Below are positions 5,047-6,168 of a stretch of DNA of 6,168 bases, piece by piece (positions within the stretch are counted from its first letter, which is position 1; each line of letters opens with the position of its first letter). A program made the position numbers and the translations under genes. Where the stretch lies: contig DZBA01000202.1 of assembly GCA_022729775.1 (NCBI GenBank), forward strand, positions 1 through 6,168, read 5' to 3'. Under the pieces are notes generated by a model. That model worked only from the letters and a program-made list of their open reading frames with translations, did no database searches and had not been told where the DNA came from. Source of the stretch: Anaerolinea thermophila (lineage in GTDB: Bacteria; Chloroflexota; Anaerolineae; Anaerolineales; Villigracilaceae).

Positions 5047-6105
5047 ATGGGACAGGACACGCAAGTAGCGGTTTTCATTGATTACGATAACATCGAAATA
5101 AGCGTCGAAGAAACTTTCGGTAAAAATACAGATGTGGATTGGAATCGCATCTTTCAATATGCCGCGCAAATTGGGCGGGTGGTCTTGCGCCGCGCCTATG
5201 CAGATTGGGCGGAAGCAAAAGACAGGCAGCGTCAGTTACTCAGCCTCGGCGTGGAGTTGGTTCACGTCAACAGCAAGCGCGGAAAGAACGCGGCGGATAT
5301 TCGCATTGTGATTGACGCGCTGGAGTTGCTCTACAGCGAAAAAGATGTCTTCTCTCATGTCTTGCTGGTTTCCGGCGACGGCGATTTTACCGAGTTGGTA
5401 CATCGCCTGCGAACGCATGGCAAGACGGTGATTGGCATGGGCATCAGCGGCGCAACGGCGGAGTACCTTGTCAACGCCTGCGATAAATTCGTCTACTATG
5501 ATAAATGGCAGGGTGTTGGGAAGGTGAAGAAGGTTTTGCCGCCCGCGTCGACTCAAAACCAAAATCCGCCCGCGCCCAGGCAAAACGGCAGCGCGCCCAA
5601 ACCGTCACTTCCTATTGCCACCACGCCGGAAGGGAAATTTGAACAATACTCGAACTTGCTGGCGGCGAAAAAAATTCGCATATCAGAAGGGAAAAATCGT
5701 CCGCTGACGATTTTCAAAATTTATGAGATGGTCGCCAACGGCGCGGAACAAATCACCTTTAATCAATTAAAAGAACAGGTCGAGTCGCTCTATGCGGACA
5801 GCGATTTAAAGGTCGAGGCGCAGTCCGCGCTCGATGTCGCCCACCAACTCTTTTATACTTTCTGCTTTGAATTCGACCCCGAAAGCCATGAACGGATTTT
5901 GAATCGCAAAATGTCATTTGCTGCGGATGTGCAAAAAGCATCGGACTTGCTCGACAAATGCGACCGTAAAATCTTGCAATTGCTCATTGCCGAGATCGGC
6001 GCGCCCGATAAATTGGATAAAGAAACCGCCGCGCGAATTTTATACGGCGGCGTTCGCAATCCAAAGACGCTTGACCACGTTGCGGACTTGATTGACGTGG
6101 AATAA
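5047..6105 (+). CDS. NYN/LabA-type PIN-fold protein with unassigned C-terminal half
   Basis: This 352-residue protein begins with a NYN (LabA/DUF88) domain at residues about 6-154, a PIN-like fold of metal-dependent nucleases that mostly act on RNA. The acidic site is visible: D12 and D14 with N15 (FIDYDN), D84 and D90 (ADIRIVIDA), and D111 and D113 (VSGDGDF). TVIGMGI and the end of the domain near DKFVYYDKW are also typical. Residues about 160-195 are a Pro/Gln/Asn-rich hinge. Residues about 196-352 form a largely helical region I cannot assign; in other NYN proteins this position often holds OST-HTH/LOTUS or other RNA-binding modules, but I see no clear match. The start is set by GGAG five bases upstream. 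It has its own promoter candidate and terminator, so it appears monocistronic. Catalytic residues look intact; its target is unknown. The cytosolic location is inferred from the lack of signal or membrane segments. Confidence 0.92.
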   Translation: MGQDTQVAVFIDYDNIEISVEETFGKNTDVDWNRIFQYAAQIGRVVLRRAYADWAEAKDRQRQLLSLGVELVHVNSKRGKNAADIRIVIDALELLYSEKDVFSHVLLVSGDGDFTELVHRLRTHGKTVIGMGISGATAEYLVNACDKFVYYDKWQGVGKVKKVLPPASTQNQNPPAPRQNGSAPKPSLPIATTPEGKFEQYSNLLAAKKIRISEGKNRPLTIFKIYEMVANGAEQITFNQLKEQVESLYADSDLKVEAQSALDVAHQLFYTFCFEFDPESHERILNRKMSFAADVQKASDLLDKCDRKILQLLIAEIGAPDKLDKETAARILYGGVRNPKTLDHVADLIDVE

Positions 6106-6119
6106 TTCAGTTTTCATCG

Positions 6120-6163
6120 TGTGCCTGTCATTATTGTTAATAATGACAGGCGCATTTGGCTTT
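6120..6163 (+). terminator. Hairpin terminator after the NYN gene
   Basis: Bases 6123-6135 pair perfectly with 6139-6151 (13 bp) around the three-base loop GTT. The stem extends outward through one T-G wobble to 6120 with 6154. The tail is T-rich but broken (TTTGGCTTT at 6155-6163), so termination may be incomplete. It starts 15 bases after the stop codon. Confidence 0.65.
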
Positions 6164-6168
6164 AATCT

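Overview
The window looks like a stretch of chromosome from a free-living bacterium, most likely a member of the Chloroflexota (class Anaerolineae). This is an inference from three things: the long Thr/Pro-rich linker of the M23 protein, secreted proteins that combine cohesin and dockerin modules without any obvious cellulase, and moderate GC content with compact genes carrying good GGAG-type ribosome sites. No rRNA or marker gene is present to confirm it.

Layout. Bases 1-38 are the rho-independent terminator of a gene outside the window. Bases 39-293 hold a promoter candidate (TATAAT at 100-105) and a leader of about 180 nt. Three genes follow on the + strand, at 294-1526, 1589-2245 and 2268-4049, with gaps of 62 and 22 bp. 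They look like one transcription unit, closed by a bidirectional terminator at 4053-4083. A Cas4/RecB-like PD-(D/E)XK nuclease with a predicted iron-sulfur cluster lies on the - strand (4085-4906) and converges on that terminator. Divergent from it, at 5047-6105 on the + strand, is a NYN/LabA-type (PIN-fold) protein with an unassigned C-terminal half, followed by a hairpin terminator at 6120-6154.

How the genes may work together. All three genes of the first unit encode exported proteins with a cohesin-type domain. The first is a PPC-like domain, cohesin, carboxypeptidase-regulatory-like (Ig/CnaB-like) domain and type I dockerin. The second is a cohesin with a C-terminal membrane anchor. The third is an M23 (LytM-type) peptidase domain, a Thr/Pro linker, and then the same cohesin, Ig-like domain and dockerin tail. 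Read together they form a small self-contained surface assembly set: a membrane-held receptor, a soluble adaptor, and a peptidoglycan-peptidase-like effector. The two dockerins are far more alike (47 of 60 residues, hand count) than the cohesins beside them (57 of 115), which suggests a shared binding partner. The assembly model is inference; only the domain order and similarity are seen directly.

The nuclease and the NYN protein are nucleic-acid enzymes in appearance and have no visible link to the surface unit. No CRISPR array, transposase, tRNA or rRNA was seen.
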